The notes beneath the pieces were generated by a model. That model saw only the letters and a program-made list of their open reading frames with translations. It did not search any database and was not told the origin of the DNA. 64,000 nt of DNA from the NCBI RefSeq assembly GCF_902489635.1, contig NZ_CABUAN010000009.1, positions 6,595 to 70,594 on the forward strand. Reading direction: 5' to 3'. The DNA is from an uncultured Porphyromonas sp. GTDB taxonomy: Bacteria > Bacteroidota > Bacteroidia > Bacteroidales > Porphyromonadaceae. Shown piece by piece: positions 15,560 through 23,969 of this stretch (positions are counted from its first letter, which is position 1; every line of letters begins with the position of its first letter). The position numbers were made by a program, and so were the translations under genes.

Positions 15560-16696
15560 ATGCGCGTCTTCTTCAAGTTCGTTCGCAAGGAGTTCATCCA
15601 CATCTTCAGGGATCCGCTTACGCTGATGCTCTTGATAGGCATGCCCATCGTCTTGGTGCTAGCCTTTGGCTTTGCGCTCACCTCTGAGGTAAAGCAGATC
15701 GATGTGGTCGTGGCGACACCGACGCGCACCCCTTTTGTCGAGAGACTCTTTACACACCTTGACCAGAGCGACGCAGTAGGCTCCGTCAGCTTGATCACAC
15801 CGTATGAAGATATGGACGAGGCACTACGCACAGGCGCAGCGCACGTCATCATCGTCCTCCCCAACGAAATAGACAAAGAGCTGCTCGCAGGTACCGAGCC
15901 TACCGTGCAGCTCCGTCTTGATGCGAGCGATCCTAATACCTCAGCACTCATCAGCGCACAGATACAGGGACTCATCTACACGACCGTGCAGGAGTACCTA
16001 GAGCAGTTTGGCGCACTCATGGCGATGCGTATGGCGACCATGAAACCTTATCAGATAGAGACTTTCACGACGCTACTCTACAACCCCGAGATGCGGGCAC
16101 CTTACTACTTCGTGCCAGGCGTCATGAGCTTGGTCCTGATGATCATCTGCGCCCTGATGACCTCTGTCTCGATCGTTCGGGAGAAGGAGTTTGGCTCTAT
16201 GGAGGTCCTACTCACCTCGCCCGTCAATCCGATCACCATACTGCTCTCTAAGACCGTCCCCTACTTCACGCTGAGCATCTTTAACGTGGTCACTATCTTA
16301 CTCTTGTCACGCTTCGTGCTGGGAGTGCCGCTACTAGGGTCGGTGAGTGCTATCTTCTTCGTGTCGCTCCTCTTCATCCTCGTGTCGCTCCTCCTCGGCA
16401 TGCTCATCAGCACCATCACAGACAATCAGACCGCCGCCATGCTCATCAGTGGTGCCGGACTACTACTCCCCGTAGCGATGCTCTCGGGCATGTTCTTTCC
16501 GATCGAGAGTATGCCGATAGTGCTACAATACTTCGCCCGTGCGATCCCCGCCACATGGTACTCCATAGCGGTCAAAAAGTTGATGATACAGGGTCTCGGC
16601 TGGTCCTCGATCCTCTGGGAGTCGCTCATCATGACGGGTATGAGCGTCGTACTAGTCATCCTAGCGCTGCTCAACTTTAAGAAGAAACTAGAGTAA
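15560..16696 (+). CDS. ABC-2 type transporter permease 1
   Basis: A 378-residue ABC-2 permease. One N-terminal helix (about 20-42, PLTLMLLIGMPIVLVLAFGFAL), a large extracytoplasmic domain (45-180), then five helices between about 185 and 372. The segment VREKEFGSMEVLLTSPVNPITILLSKTVPY is the conserved coupling region before helix 2. It resembles the YbhS/YbhR and YhhJ drug or polymer exporters. A second permease follows 17 bases later, so the two likely form a heterodimer. No ATP-binding protein or HlyD adaptor is encoded next to them, so the ATPase must come from elsewhere. Confidence 0.88.
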   Translation: MRVFFKFVRKEFIHIFRDPLTLMLLIGMPIVLVLAFGFALTSEVKQIDVVVATPTRTPFVERLFTHLDQSDAVGSVSLITPYEDMDEALRTGAAHVIIVLPNEIDKELLAGTEPTVQLRLDASDPNTSALISAQIQGLIYTTVQEYLEQFGALMAMRMATMKPYQIETFTTLLYNPEMRAPYYFVPGVMSLVLMIICALMTSVSIVREKEFGSMEVLLTSPVNPITILLSKTVPYFTLSIFNVVTILLLSRFVLGVPLLGSVSAIFFVSLLFILVSLLLGMLISTITDNQTAAMLISGAGLLLPVAMLSGMFFPIESMPIVLQYFARAIPATWYSIAVKKLMIQGLGWSSILWESLIMTGMSVVLVILALLNFKKKLE

Positions 16697-16713
16697 ACCC
16701 TCCCTGATATCCT

Positions 16714-17829
16714 ATGCTACTAGCTCTCATACGCAAAGAGATATACAACCTGCTCCGCAATAGGTTGCTACTTGGGATGGTCGTCATGTACCCTATCGTC
16801 GTCTTGATGCTCCTCCCCTTTGCTACGACTACGGATATCAAGAATCTGCAGACTGTCGTCATCGATCACGACCATACGTCGCTCTCACAGAGACTACAGC
16901 AGCAGTTCTTTAGCTCAGGCTACTTTGTCAACGCTTGGCAGGGGCAGCTCCCCCCCACCCTTCAGGAAGGTATGGAGCTCATAGAGGATGGTCAGGCCGA
17001 TCTCATCATAACGATCCCGCCACGCTTTGAGGAGCAGCTCATGCGTTATCAGAAGGCTCAGATCGAAGCACGAATCAACGCTTTTAACGCTACAAAAGGT
17101 GCCGTCGCCGGGGGCTACACACAGCAGATCGTACAGCAGTTTGTCGCTCAGCTCAACGAGTCCACCGGAATAGAGGAGCTAGCCACCATACCGATCCGCA
17201 TCGTCGAGGTCAATCGCTACAATCCTCAGGTAAACTACAAGAACTATATCATCCCCGGCCTTGTCGCCATGCTCATTACGATGACCGCATTCATCCTCCC
17301 AGCACTCAATATGGTGCAGGAGAAGGAGGTCGGCACCATCGAGCAGATGAACGTCACGCCGATCCACCCGCTCGTCTTCATGCTCTCCAAGGCACTCCCC
17401 TATATCGTCATATCGATATTCATGGTCTTTCTGGCACATCCTATCGTCGGGCTGCTGTACGGCTTATGGCCCCAAGGCAATGTCGGGATGATGATCGTCG
17501 GCACCATGCTCTACGTCCTCGCTATGAGCGGACTGGGACTGCTCATCACCAACTTTGCGCATACGCAGCAGCAGGCGATGTTCTCCTTCTTCTTCGTCTT
17601 GATGTTTTTCATCCTCCTCGGTGGGCTCTTCACCCCGATCGAGGGTATGCCGTCGTGGGCACGTGCCCTAGCCGTGTCGCACCCCTTCACGCACTATAGC
17701 ATCTTGATGCGCACTTACTACCTCAAGCCAGTAGCCTTCACCGAGCTATGGCGCGAGCTGACGGCACTCTCTGTCTTTGCCGTGGTCAACGGTACAGCCG
17801 CCATCCTCACCTATCGTAAGCGCGCTTAG
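16714..17829 (+). CDS. ABC-2 type transporter permease 2
   Basis: A 371-residue partner permease with the same plan: N-terminal helix (about 18-36, LLLGMVVMYPIVVLMLLPFA), extracytoplasmic domain with a NATKGAVAGG region, and five C-terminal helices. The coupling segment MVQEKEVGTIEQMNVTPIHPLVFMLSKALPY matches the family. It is 17 bases after permease 1. The substrate is unknown; related pairs export drugs, lipids or polysaccharide precursors. Confidence 0.88.
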   Translation: MLLALIRKEIYNLLRNRLLLGMVVMYPIVVLMLLPFATTTDIKNLQTVVIDHDHTSLSQRLQQQFFSSGYFVNAWQGQLPPTLQEGMELIEDGQADLIITIPPRFEEQLMRYQKAQIEARINAFNATKGAVAGGYTQQIVQQFVAQLNESTGIEELATIPIRIVEVNRYNPQVNYKNYIIPGLVAMLITMTAFILPALNMVQEKEVGTIEQMNVTPIHPLVFMLSKALPYIVISIFMVFLAHPIVGLLYGLWPQGNVGMMIVGTMLYVLAMSGLGLLITNFAHTQQQAMFSFFFVLMFFILLGGLFTPIEGMPSWARALAVSHPFTHYSILMRTYYLKPVAFTELWRELTALSVFAVVNGTAAILTYRKRA

Positions 17830-17868
17830 CGACAAGGGGTTGAGCCACTCCTCTCCCCATTTTTTTCG

Positions 17869-17876
17869 TACCTTTG
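17869..17876 (+). promoter_or_regulatory. -7 box before leucine-rich-repeat protein
   Basis: TACCTTTG, 78 bases before the ATG at 17954, fits the -7 consensus. It lies just past the permease stop codon and implies a separate transcript with a long leader. Confidence 0.5.
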
Positions 17877-17953
17877 GAGATGATTTGCCTGATCCATGGG
17901 CTATCGCTCATTTTGTAGATCAGCGCTATTCACTAAACACACACTATTATCTT

Positions 17954-19633
17954 ATGAAAAGACAATACACCTTACTCCTACTCCTGGCTATGACTCTGCT
18001 AGGAGTAGCTACACAGACGAAGGCTCAGGCACCGCTCATGGAGCCCAGCATCGATCTAACCTTCATCACCGATGACGAAAACGCCTCGCTCCTCATAGGC
18101 GTCGTCGCACCCGTCGACGGGTGCTGGATAGACCTCAATGGTGACGGTCAGTGCCAGGACAATGAGAAGATCCTAAAGGGAAAAGAAAAGAGAGCTATCG
18201 ACCTTCCCAAAGATCTGACCCACACGACTATCTATGGTCCGATCACCTACCTCAATCTCAATAAGACTGCACTCACCGCTATCGATCTCTCCAAGATCAA
18301 TACCCTTAAGGAGCTATGGTGCTACCAGACAGGGATTATGGAGCTCGACGTCACTGGGCAGACTGATCTTGAGAAGCTCTTTTGCCACTCAAATATGATT
18401 AAGAAGCTAGACCTCTCGAAGAATCCTAAGCTCAGAGAGCTCGGTGTGCAGAATTCTATGCTCACGGCGATAGACCTCTCTAAGCTGCCAGAGCTTGAGG
18501 TGGCTGTGCTCAGTGGTAATAAAATCAGCTCAGTAGATCTAACACACAACCCTAAGCTAAGGATACTCTACTGCGAAAAGACCGAGCTCACCTCACTAGA
18601 CCTCTCTAAGTGTCCTGACCTCACCTTCATACAGTGCAGTATGAATTATGATCTCAAGACCGTAGATCTCTCTATGCTACCCAAGCTAGAGGTCTTCAAG
18701 GCTGACCTAATAGGTATGAAGTCACTAGACGTCTCTCACAACCCCAAGCTCAAGCAGCTACACCTCGGGGGTAATAATCTGACTACGCTAGATCTATCAA
18801 AGAATCCGCTACTAGAGGAGCTGAACCTCAATCTCAACAAGAAGCTCACCTCACTCGACTTCCTCTCTGATCTGCCCGAGCTCAAGATGCTTGCGATCAA
18901 GAAAATCAACCTTACCATCGATCCAGACTTCTCTAAGAACACCAAGCTGGAGTACATTAATATGGCTAATTGTGGATTTAAGAAGGTCGATCTCTCGCAC
19001 AATCCGATGATAAGTAAACTCTTCTGCGAGAGGAATGAGCTCACCGAGCTAGACCTGACGAAGACACCTAAGCTAGTAGACCTCATCGCCTTTGAGAACA
19101 AACTTACCAAGCTAGACTTCTCAGCTTGTAAGCAGCTTCAGTACGCCGACATCTCCGTCAATGCGATCGATGAGCATGCTATGCAGGTAATTGTGGAGTC
19201 TATCCCTAAGTTCAAGCTACTGGATCCGACGTTCCTTGCTGCTGGCCGATTCATCGCCATCGACATCGCAGAGGCAGAGGAGAAAAATGACATCACCGAT
19301 AGACAAGTCAAGGTCGCTACCGACAAGGGCTGGGTGCTCATGAATGGTAATGCTGGTGATCCACAGCCATACCCTGGTAGAAGCACCGTCTCCGTGACAC
19401 AACTCACTACGGCCGAGACAGCTATCTACTATAATGCCGCAGACGAGCGTCTCTACGTACGTCTCGCTGAGGACATGCCCGCTACCCTACTGAAGGTCTA
19501 TGCAGCCTCTGGCGAGGAGCTCCTGAGCGAAGTGTACGACCAGGACGATAGCTCTATCTACGTAGGCTACCTACCACAAGGAGCCTACATCGTACAGGTA
19601 GGAGACGCCACCTACAAGTTTGTCAAGAGGTAG
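17954..19633 (+). CDS. Secreted leucine-rich-repeat protein with C-terminal sorting-type domain
   Basis: A 559-residue secreted protein. The start at 17954 was chosen because MKRQYTLLLLLAMTLLGVATQTKAQA is a clean signal peptide, while upstream in-frame sequence overlaps the permease gene. Residues 85-440 hold about 15 leucine-rich repeats of 20-23 residues, with consensus LDLSKNPKLKEL, as in internalin-like repeats. The C-terminal 75 residues (AIYYNAADERLYVRLAEDMPATLLKVYAASGEEL, ending GAYIVQVGDATYKFVKR) look like a type IX secretion sorting domain. It probably sits on the surface or is released, with an adhesive role by analogy. Confidence 0.85.
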   Translation: MKRQYTLLLLLAMTLLGVATQTKAQAPLMEPSIDLTFITDDENASLLIGVVAPVDGCWIDLNGDGQCQDNEKILKGKEKRAIDLPKDLTHTTIYGPITYLNLNKTALTAIDLSKINTLKELWCYQTGIMELDVTGQTDLEKLFCHSNMIKKLDLSKNPKLRELGVQNSMLTAIDLSKLPELEVAVLSGNKISSVDLTHNPKLRILYCEKTELTSLDLSKCPDLTFIQCSMNYDLKTVDLSMLPKLEVFKADLIGMKSLDVSHNPKLKQLHLGGNNLTTLDLSKNPLLEELNLNLNKKLTSLDFLSDLPELKMLAIKKINLTIDPDFSKNTKLEYINMANCGFKKVDLSHNPMISKLFCERNELTELDLTKTPKLVDLIAFENKLTKLDFSACKQLQYADISVNAIDEHAMQVIVESIPKFKLLDPTFLAAGRFIAIDIAEAEEKNDITDRQVKVATDKGWVLMNGNAGDPQPYPGRSTVSVTQLTTAETAIYYNAADERLYVRLAEDMPATLLKVYAASGEELLSEVYDQDDSSIYVGYLPQGAYIVQVGDATYKFVKR

Positions 19634-19707
19634 CAAGCCCTCACCGCCTATAGCCCAAATCATGGCATAGGCATCAGGAGAGCGTCACAAGAAGTGACAG
19701 CCTCCAC

Positions 19708-19900
19708 AGATATCCACGTGGGAAGTCTCAAATCCCCACGTGGATATTTTTTATTCTCCACGTAGGCGCGAAAAAATTCTTCCGAAGTTTCATTTCATTC
19801 TTCCGAAGTTTTATTTCATTCCTCCGAAGTTTTATTTCGTCCCTCCGTGGGGATTTCTAAATTCCTCCCTAGGGATTTGAGAATATCCACATGGAGATCA
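19708..19900 (+). repeat. Ladder repeat, copy 2 (degenerate, 9 rungs)
   Basis: CCACGTGG at 19714 and 19736, CCACGTAG at 19758, TCCGAAG repeats near 19782, 19803 and 19824, then CTCCGTGG at 19843, TCCCTAGGGA at 19866 and CCACATGG at 19887. Spacing stays close to 21-22 bp although the right-hand rungs have drifted. It faces copy 3 in inverted orientation. Confidence 0.85.
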
Positions 19901-19969
19901 TAACGATTAGGGAAAATTCGACGCCTGATCGCTACAATAATTTAGAATTGACTACATATCAAAACGGCG

Positions 19970-20190
19970 CCGCGTCGGGGAAAACTGATTTCCACGTGGA
20001 GATTTTGAAATATCCACGTGGAGATTTTTTATTTCCCAGGTAGGGAATAAAAAATTCTTCGGAGGAATGAAATGAAACTTCGGAGGAAATGAATGACGCC
20101 CACGTGGAAAATAAAAAATATCCACGTGGAGATTTGAGATTTTCCACGTGGATATTCGAGAAAGGAGGGAATCGGACGAATTTCCCCGTA
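19970..20190 (-). repeat. Ladder repeat, copy 3 (8 rungs)
   Basis: Rungs start at 19992, 20014 (CCACGTGG), 20036 (CCAGGTAG), 20057 and 20078 (CTTCGGAG), 20100, 20122 and 20144 (CCACGTGG): spacing 22, 22, 21, 21, 22, 22, 22. It is inverted relative to copies 1 and 2. One direct-repeat rung of the usual three is replaced by a palindrome-like one. The GGAGGGAATCGGACGAATTT border matches the other copies. Confidence 0.88.
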
Positions 20191-20197
20191 AAGATAT

Positions 20198-20298
20198 GTA
20201 AATGGAGACTAGAGGTTAGAAGTTAGAGATTAGAGATTAGAGATCCGATCACTCTGATAGCTCCTATGGTTCCGATAGCTAACAGCCAACAGCCAATC
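20198..20298. repeat. Heptameric repeat tract 4
   Basis: TTAGAGG/TTAGAAG/TTAGAGA units, then a CCGATCACTCTGATAGCTCC centre and AACAGCC units, bordering ladder copy 3. Downstream to 20430 lies the GCGTCAGCCCT motif (20382-20392) shared with the ladder surroundings at 12075, 44824 and 51449. Confidence 0.75.
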
Positions 20299-20439
20299 CA
20301 TGGCTGACACATTATTATGTATAGTGCCCTCATCTATGCCTCGATTGTCTTTGTCTGTAGCTCCTGACAGAGCGAGTATAATGCGTCAGCCCTAACGACT
20401 TCTGAGTCAAGGCTATCTCGAGTCACAAAATATCCATAA

Positions 20440-20614
20440 GAGACTGTTGCATAAAGGCGAATCGCAGTGTTGCTTTCGGGGTTCGGCTTCGGTCACATAC
20501 GGAGGTATGCTCCCTTCAGACCTCACCCTCAGCGCCTTGCGCTTCATCCTTTCTGCAAAGTCAGGACAATCTTGCTTGCAAGATTGTGAGACTATTGACT
20601 TTTGCAATAGTCTT
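20440..20614. mobile_element. MITE-like repeat, copy B (175 bp)
   Basis: Nearly identical to the reverse complement of copy A at 4586-4760, including the internal 10-bp hairpin CAATCTTGC/GCAAGATTG. The left end is GAGACTGTTGCATAAAG; the right end, CTTTTGCAATAGTCTT, has diverged. CATAA flanks both sides, consistent with a 5-bp target duplication. Its right end lies 15 bases from the -7 box of the next gene. Confidence 0.68.
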
Positions 20615-20628
20615 CATAAAGTTTTTCC

Positions 20629-20636
20629 TATATTTG
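20629..20636 (+). promoter_or_regulatory. -7 box with conserved leader before BspA-like gene
   Basis: TATATTTG followed by GTAGATGTGTTACACATG. The same arrangement (TATATTTG, then GTAGGCGTGCTGCACATG) precedes the other BspA-like gene at 54224. The ATG is 168 bases downstream, so the leader is long. Confidence 0.6.
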
Positions 20637-20804
20637 TAGATGTGTTACACATGGCTCTGGATGAGTTCGACGCTGAGGCGTGCAGCTCCGTAGGCTACAT
20701 ACCGTATTATCTTGTTGCAATGAGAGGAGATACCGTTTTGTGGCGATGTGACAGGGCTATAAGACAACCATCATGTAGACTAATCAATCTAAATACAACT
20801 AGTT

Positions 20805-22448
20805 ATGGTAAGACAGTTACTCTTTTTGGCCACCACGCTACTCTTGTCTGCGACATTTGCGTGGACACAGACCAGTGGCAAGACAGGATCCCTCTCGTGG
20901 GATTACAACGCAGAGACAGCTACTCTGACGCTCTCTGGAACTGGCGATATGCCCAACTATGAGCTAGGAACAGCTCCATGGGGAGAGTTTCTGGAGCAAA
21001 TCGAGACGATCACGATCTCATCCGGGATTACAACGATCGGTAACAATGCCTTCAGCAACTGCGTCCGACTGACCAACATCAACGTTCCTGATGGTCTTAG
21101 ACGCATTGGCGAGAGTTCGTTCCTCGCATGTATCAGTCTACCGAGTATTATACTGCCTCCCAGCCTTAGGGAGATCGGTGACGGCGCTTTTGAGAGCTGC
21201 GAAAAGCTTGAGACAGTCTCTCTCCCTGCAAGCGGGCTAGAGATCATTGAGCCATTTGCATTCACTGAGTGTGGTGCCCTAGCGAATCTGGAAATTCCCA
21301 AGACTGTCACAACCATCGGTCGCTGGGCTTTCAGCGGATGCACCTCTATCCCCAAGATTGTTATCCCGTCTAGTGTACGATCGATAGGCGACAACGCCTT
21401 CAGCAGCAATACGGCACTCCAGGAGCTAACGCTATCAGAGGGGTTAGAGACCATCGAGGAGGCCGCATTTAGTGCCTGCGAAAACCTGCCAAGTGTACTC
21501 ATCCCGGCGTCTGTACAGGAGATCGGAGGAGGAGTTTTTGCAGATTGCTTCAAGCTCAAGAAGATCGACATAAACCCTCAAAACAAAGCCTACACAACAG
21601 TCGATGGCGTCCTATATACAGCAGATAAGCAGACCATTGTGCAGTACCCAGCAGGTAAGGAGGGGGGCAGCTTCGCAATACCTACATCCGTTAATAAAGT
21701 AGGTTCGCTAGCCTTCGCTGGCACTGTAGCACTGACCAGCGTGACGCTACATGATGGTCTCAAAATCATCGAAGACTATGGCTTCGCACGATGTGATGAG
21801 CTAAAGACAATAGCTATTCCTGCAGGCGTAGCAGAGATTGGTAACGCACCATTTCACGACTGCCTCAGTCTAGCAACGATAGAGGTCTCTCCAGAAAACA
21901 TAAACTACACCTCTCACGATGGAGTCCTCTACGACAAGTCACAAGTGACACTAATCCAATACCCCGCGGGCAAGCAGGATACCTCTTATAGTCTCCCCAA
22001 GAGCGTACAAAATATCAAGGAGTTCGGACTCTTCGACAATCAGTTTATTGAGAGTGTAGAGCTACCCAGTGGCTTGAGCTACATCGGAGATTTAACTTTT
22101 GGCTTTGACAAGAGTCTCAGTGAGATCACGGTACAGATGACTGACCCCAGCCAAGTGACGCTAGGCCTTATGGTCTTCTTCAGAGGATTTGGAGCCGTCC
22201 CATGCAAGCTCCGCGTACCTAAAGGCACCAAAGAGCTATATCAGCAGAGCGAGCAGTGGCAAGACTTCTCAGAGATGGAGGAGTTCGAGCCTCAGGGCAT
22301 TGAGATCGTAACGCCTACCCAGCCAGATACGACAGTCGTATATGACCTTAGTGGACAGCAACTGCCTACAGATCTCCAGCAGCTCCCTGATGGGATCTAT
22401 ATCATCAATGGAGAGAAGATAATCAAGCAGACAAACATCAACTTATAA
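20805..22448 (+). CDS. BspA-type leucine-rich-repeat surface protein
   Basis: A 547-residue secreted protein with signal peptide VRQLLFLATTLLLSATFAW. From about residue 45 to 450 it consists of LRR_5 (Treponema pallidum/BspA-type) repeats of about 23 residues with the pattern SIGDNAFSNCxxLxxIxIPxSV. In Bacteroidota these proteins are surface adhesins that bind fibronectin, fibrinogen or other bacteria. The tail (DTTVVYDLSGQQLPTDLQQ, then LPDGIYIINGEKIIKQ) is a short C-terminal module common on secreted Bacteroidota proteins. A BIG2 lipoprotein gene follows after only 5 bases, so the two are probably one transcript. Confidence 0.9.
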   Translation: MVRQLLFLATTLLLSATFAWTQTSGKTGSLSWDYNAETATLTLSGTGDMPNYELGTAPWGEFLEQIETITISSGITTIGNNAFSNCVRLTNINVPDGLRRIGESSFLACISLPSIILPPSLREIGDGAFESCEKLETVSLPASGLEIIEPFAFTECGALANLEIPKTVTTIGRWAFSGCTSIPKIVIPSSVRSIGDNAFSSNTALQELTLSEGLETIEEAAFSACENLPSVLIPASVQEIGGGVFADCFKLKKIDINPQNKAYTTVDGVLYTADKQTIVQYPAGKEGGSFAIPTSVNKVGSLAFAGTVALTSVTLHDGLKIIEDYGFARCDELKTIAIPAGVAEIGNAPFHDCLSLATIEVSPENINYTSHDGVLYDKSQVTLIQYPAGKQDTSYSLPKSVQNIKEFGLFDNQFIESVELPSGLSYIGDLTFGFDKSLSEITVQMTDPSQVTLGLMVFFRGFGAVPCKLRVPKGTKELYQQSEQWQDFSEMEEFEPQGIEIVTPTQPDTTVVYDLSGQQLPTDLQQLPDGIYIINGEKIIKQTNINL

Positions 22449-22453
22449 ATACT

Positions 22454-23701
22454 ATGAACTGCAAACTTCTATCCCAGGTCTTAGGACTCTTAGTCCTCCT
22501 ATCTCTTTTGGCATCCTGTGAGAAGGAGCCAGAGTCTGTAGTGCTCATGGTCAAAACAAGCACGCTCTCTATTACTGTCGGTGAGCAGGCCACGATAGAG
22601 TACAGTGTACAGTCTGAGTGCAGTGTCGTGACCTTTGTCTCTGACCACCCAGAGATAGCCAGTGTCAGTGACCAAGGGGTCGTATCTGGTGTGGCCGAGG
22701 GGCAGTGTACCATCTCTGTAAAGGCCGGCGCCGAAACACACACCGTCGCAGTCTCCGTGACGGCTGCTCCTATAAAGGATGACCAGCAGATGCCTCTACT
22801 CAAGTTCGGTGCTGAGCTAGATGATGAGGGACGCGTGACTGACCCTGAGATTATAGCTTATGAGGCTAAGCTAGGACGTAAGCCCATGACGATACACTAC
22901 ACTCCTGATATGGACTATGTAGGCTTTGCCAATCCAGAGCTTTCCACGATTACTGGAACAATCTATGGCATTTCCGTCGGAGATCTAGCACAGACCATTG
23001 GGGCTTATAGTACAGAGCCTGTGGAGGAGTGCCCTAAGACGAGAGAGATGCTCCAAAAGCTGGGCTTTACGACTATCGAGGAGATCCAAATCCCCGTAGA
23101 TGACAAGGGCAACACGGCCCCCGCTCTCAAGTCAGTCCATAGCAGAAACAGCAAGCTCACTGTATACGTGGTGAAAGAGGACTACCCTGAGCTACGAGCC
23201 AAATCCTATCTAGAGTTCATCCAGGAACGAGGCGCACAGCCTCCTTATGTGGCTCACGAGATACTCCCTGATATAAAGGATTTTCCCACAATCTCCGATT
23301 TTAAGGCTAAAGATGCTGATGCTGTCAAAGCCTTTGAGGAGCGGCTTGCTCTGCGCACACTAGATCCTGACCTATCAGAGGGTGGCAATCTCTGGTATAG
23401 TGTCAAGAGAGATGCTGAGGAGAAAACCAATATCGACTGGGCTTACTACGTCTTCACACCTGATGGCGGAGCTCCCTTTATCAACATCCAGCTACTCTGC
23501 ATCAAAGATAATAAGGATCTCCAGTCCGATGCCTTCAAAAAGTATCTTAAGACCAACGGCTTCGACCAGGACTACACCTATGATACCGAGACTAATATGG
23601 TCAAGGTCTACAACGCACAGGGTGATATGTGTCAAGTATTCTTGCGTGAGTTTGACGGGATCATTCGTTGCCTCGTACAGATCGTAGGATCACGATACTA
23701 A
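22454..23701 (+). CDS. Lipoprotein with BIG2-type immunoglobulin-like domain
   Basis: A 415-residue predicted lipoprotein: hydrophobic leader and lipobox LLASC with Cys near residue 23, followed by EKEPES. Residues 30-105 form a bacterial Ig-like group 2 domain (STLSITVGEQATIEYSVQSE, then IASVSDQGVVSGVAEGQCTISVKA). The remaining 300 residues are not recognised; they contain KRDAEEKTNIDWAYYVFTPDGGAPFINIQL. It probably lies on the outer membrane, possibly surface-exposed. Close coupling to the BspA-like gene suggests a joint surface role. Confidence 0.8.
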   Translation: MNCKLLSQVLGLLVLLSLLASCEKEPESVVLMVKTSTLSITVGEQATIEYSVQSECSVVTFVSDHPEIASVSDQGVVSGVAEGQCTISVKAGAETHTVAVSVTAAPIKDDQQMPLLKFGAELDDEGRVTDPEIIAYEAKLGRKPMTIHYTPDMDYVGFANPELSTITGTIYGISVGDLAQTIGAYSTEPVEECPKTREMLQKLGFTTIEEIQIPVDDKGNTAPALKSVHSRNSKLTVYVVKEDYPELRAKSYLEFIQERGAQPPYVAHEILPDIKDFPTISDFKAKDADAVKAFEERLALRTLDPDLSEGGNLWYSVKRDAEEKTNIDWAYYVFTPDGGAPFINIQLLCIKDNKDLQSDAFKKYLKTNGFDQDYTYDTETNMVKVYNAQGDMCQVFLREFDGIIRCLVQIVGSRY

Positions 23702-23736
23702 GACGATCTAGGACCACACTTCTCTAGTAATAAATA

Positions 23737-23768
23737 GGGCTTGCTGAGTCTACTGGCTCAGCAAGCCC
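23737..23768 (+). terminator. Hairpin terminator
   Basis: Perfect 12-bp stem GGGCTTGCTGAG / CTCAGCAAGCCC with an 8-base loop, 35 bases after the lipoprotein stop. No T-run follows, so termination is likely but not certain. Confidence 0.65.
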
Positions 23769-23791
23769 ATACTTCAAAAACGATAAATCCT

Positions 23792-23857
23792 ATGTCTAGA
23801 CACAGATTACTTTCTTTTATGCTTGCTATCTTGCTGGGCTCTGTTGCTTGCAGTTAA
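23792..23857 (+). CDS. Possible leader-only lipoprotein remnant (21 residues)
   Basis: A short frame reads MSRHRLLSFMLAILLGSVACS and then stops. It has the shape of a lipoprotein signal peptide ending at a Cys-Ser, with nothing after it. The stop codon falls in a 34-bp sequence (TTGCAGTTAAGCTTAGC and onward) that recurs at 27494. It may be the head of a lipoprotein gene cut off by a rearrangement, or a tiny secreted peptide. Expression is unproven. Confidence 0.3.
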   Translation: MSRHRLLSFMLAILLGSVACS

Positions 23858-23912
23858 GCTTAGCAAGTAATGGCAATATACACTAAGAGTGTGTGAAGTC
23901 ATTTTTTATTAC

Positions 23913-23920
23913 TACATTTG
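23913..23920 (+). promoter_or_regulatory. -7 box before S74/T9SS-tail gene
   Basis: TACATTTG fits TAnnTTTG and lies 49 bases before the ATG at 23970. Confidence 0.55.
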
Positions 23921-23969
23921 CGTTAGAAGATACTAATAGACAACAATACTAACTAAAACCAACAATATT

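Noticed and set aside
20447..20962. A 171-codon plus-strand frame overlapping the MITE copy and the start of the BspA-like gene
   Set aside because: It starts inside the repeat, lacks any protein-like pattern and overlaps the clear signal peptide of the real gene in another frame.
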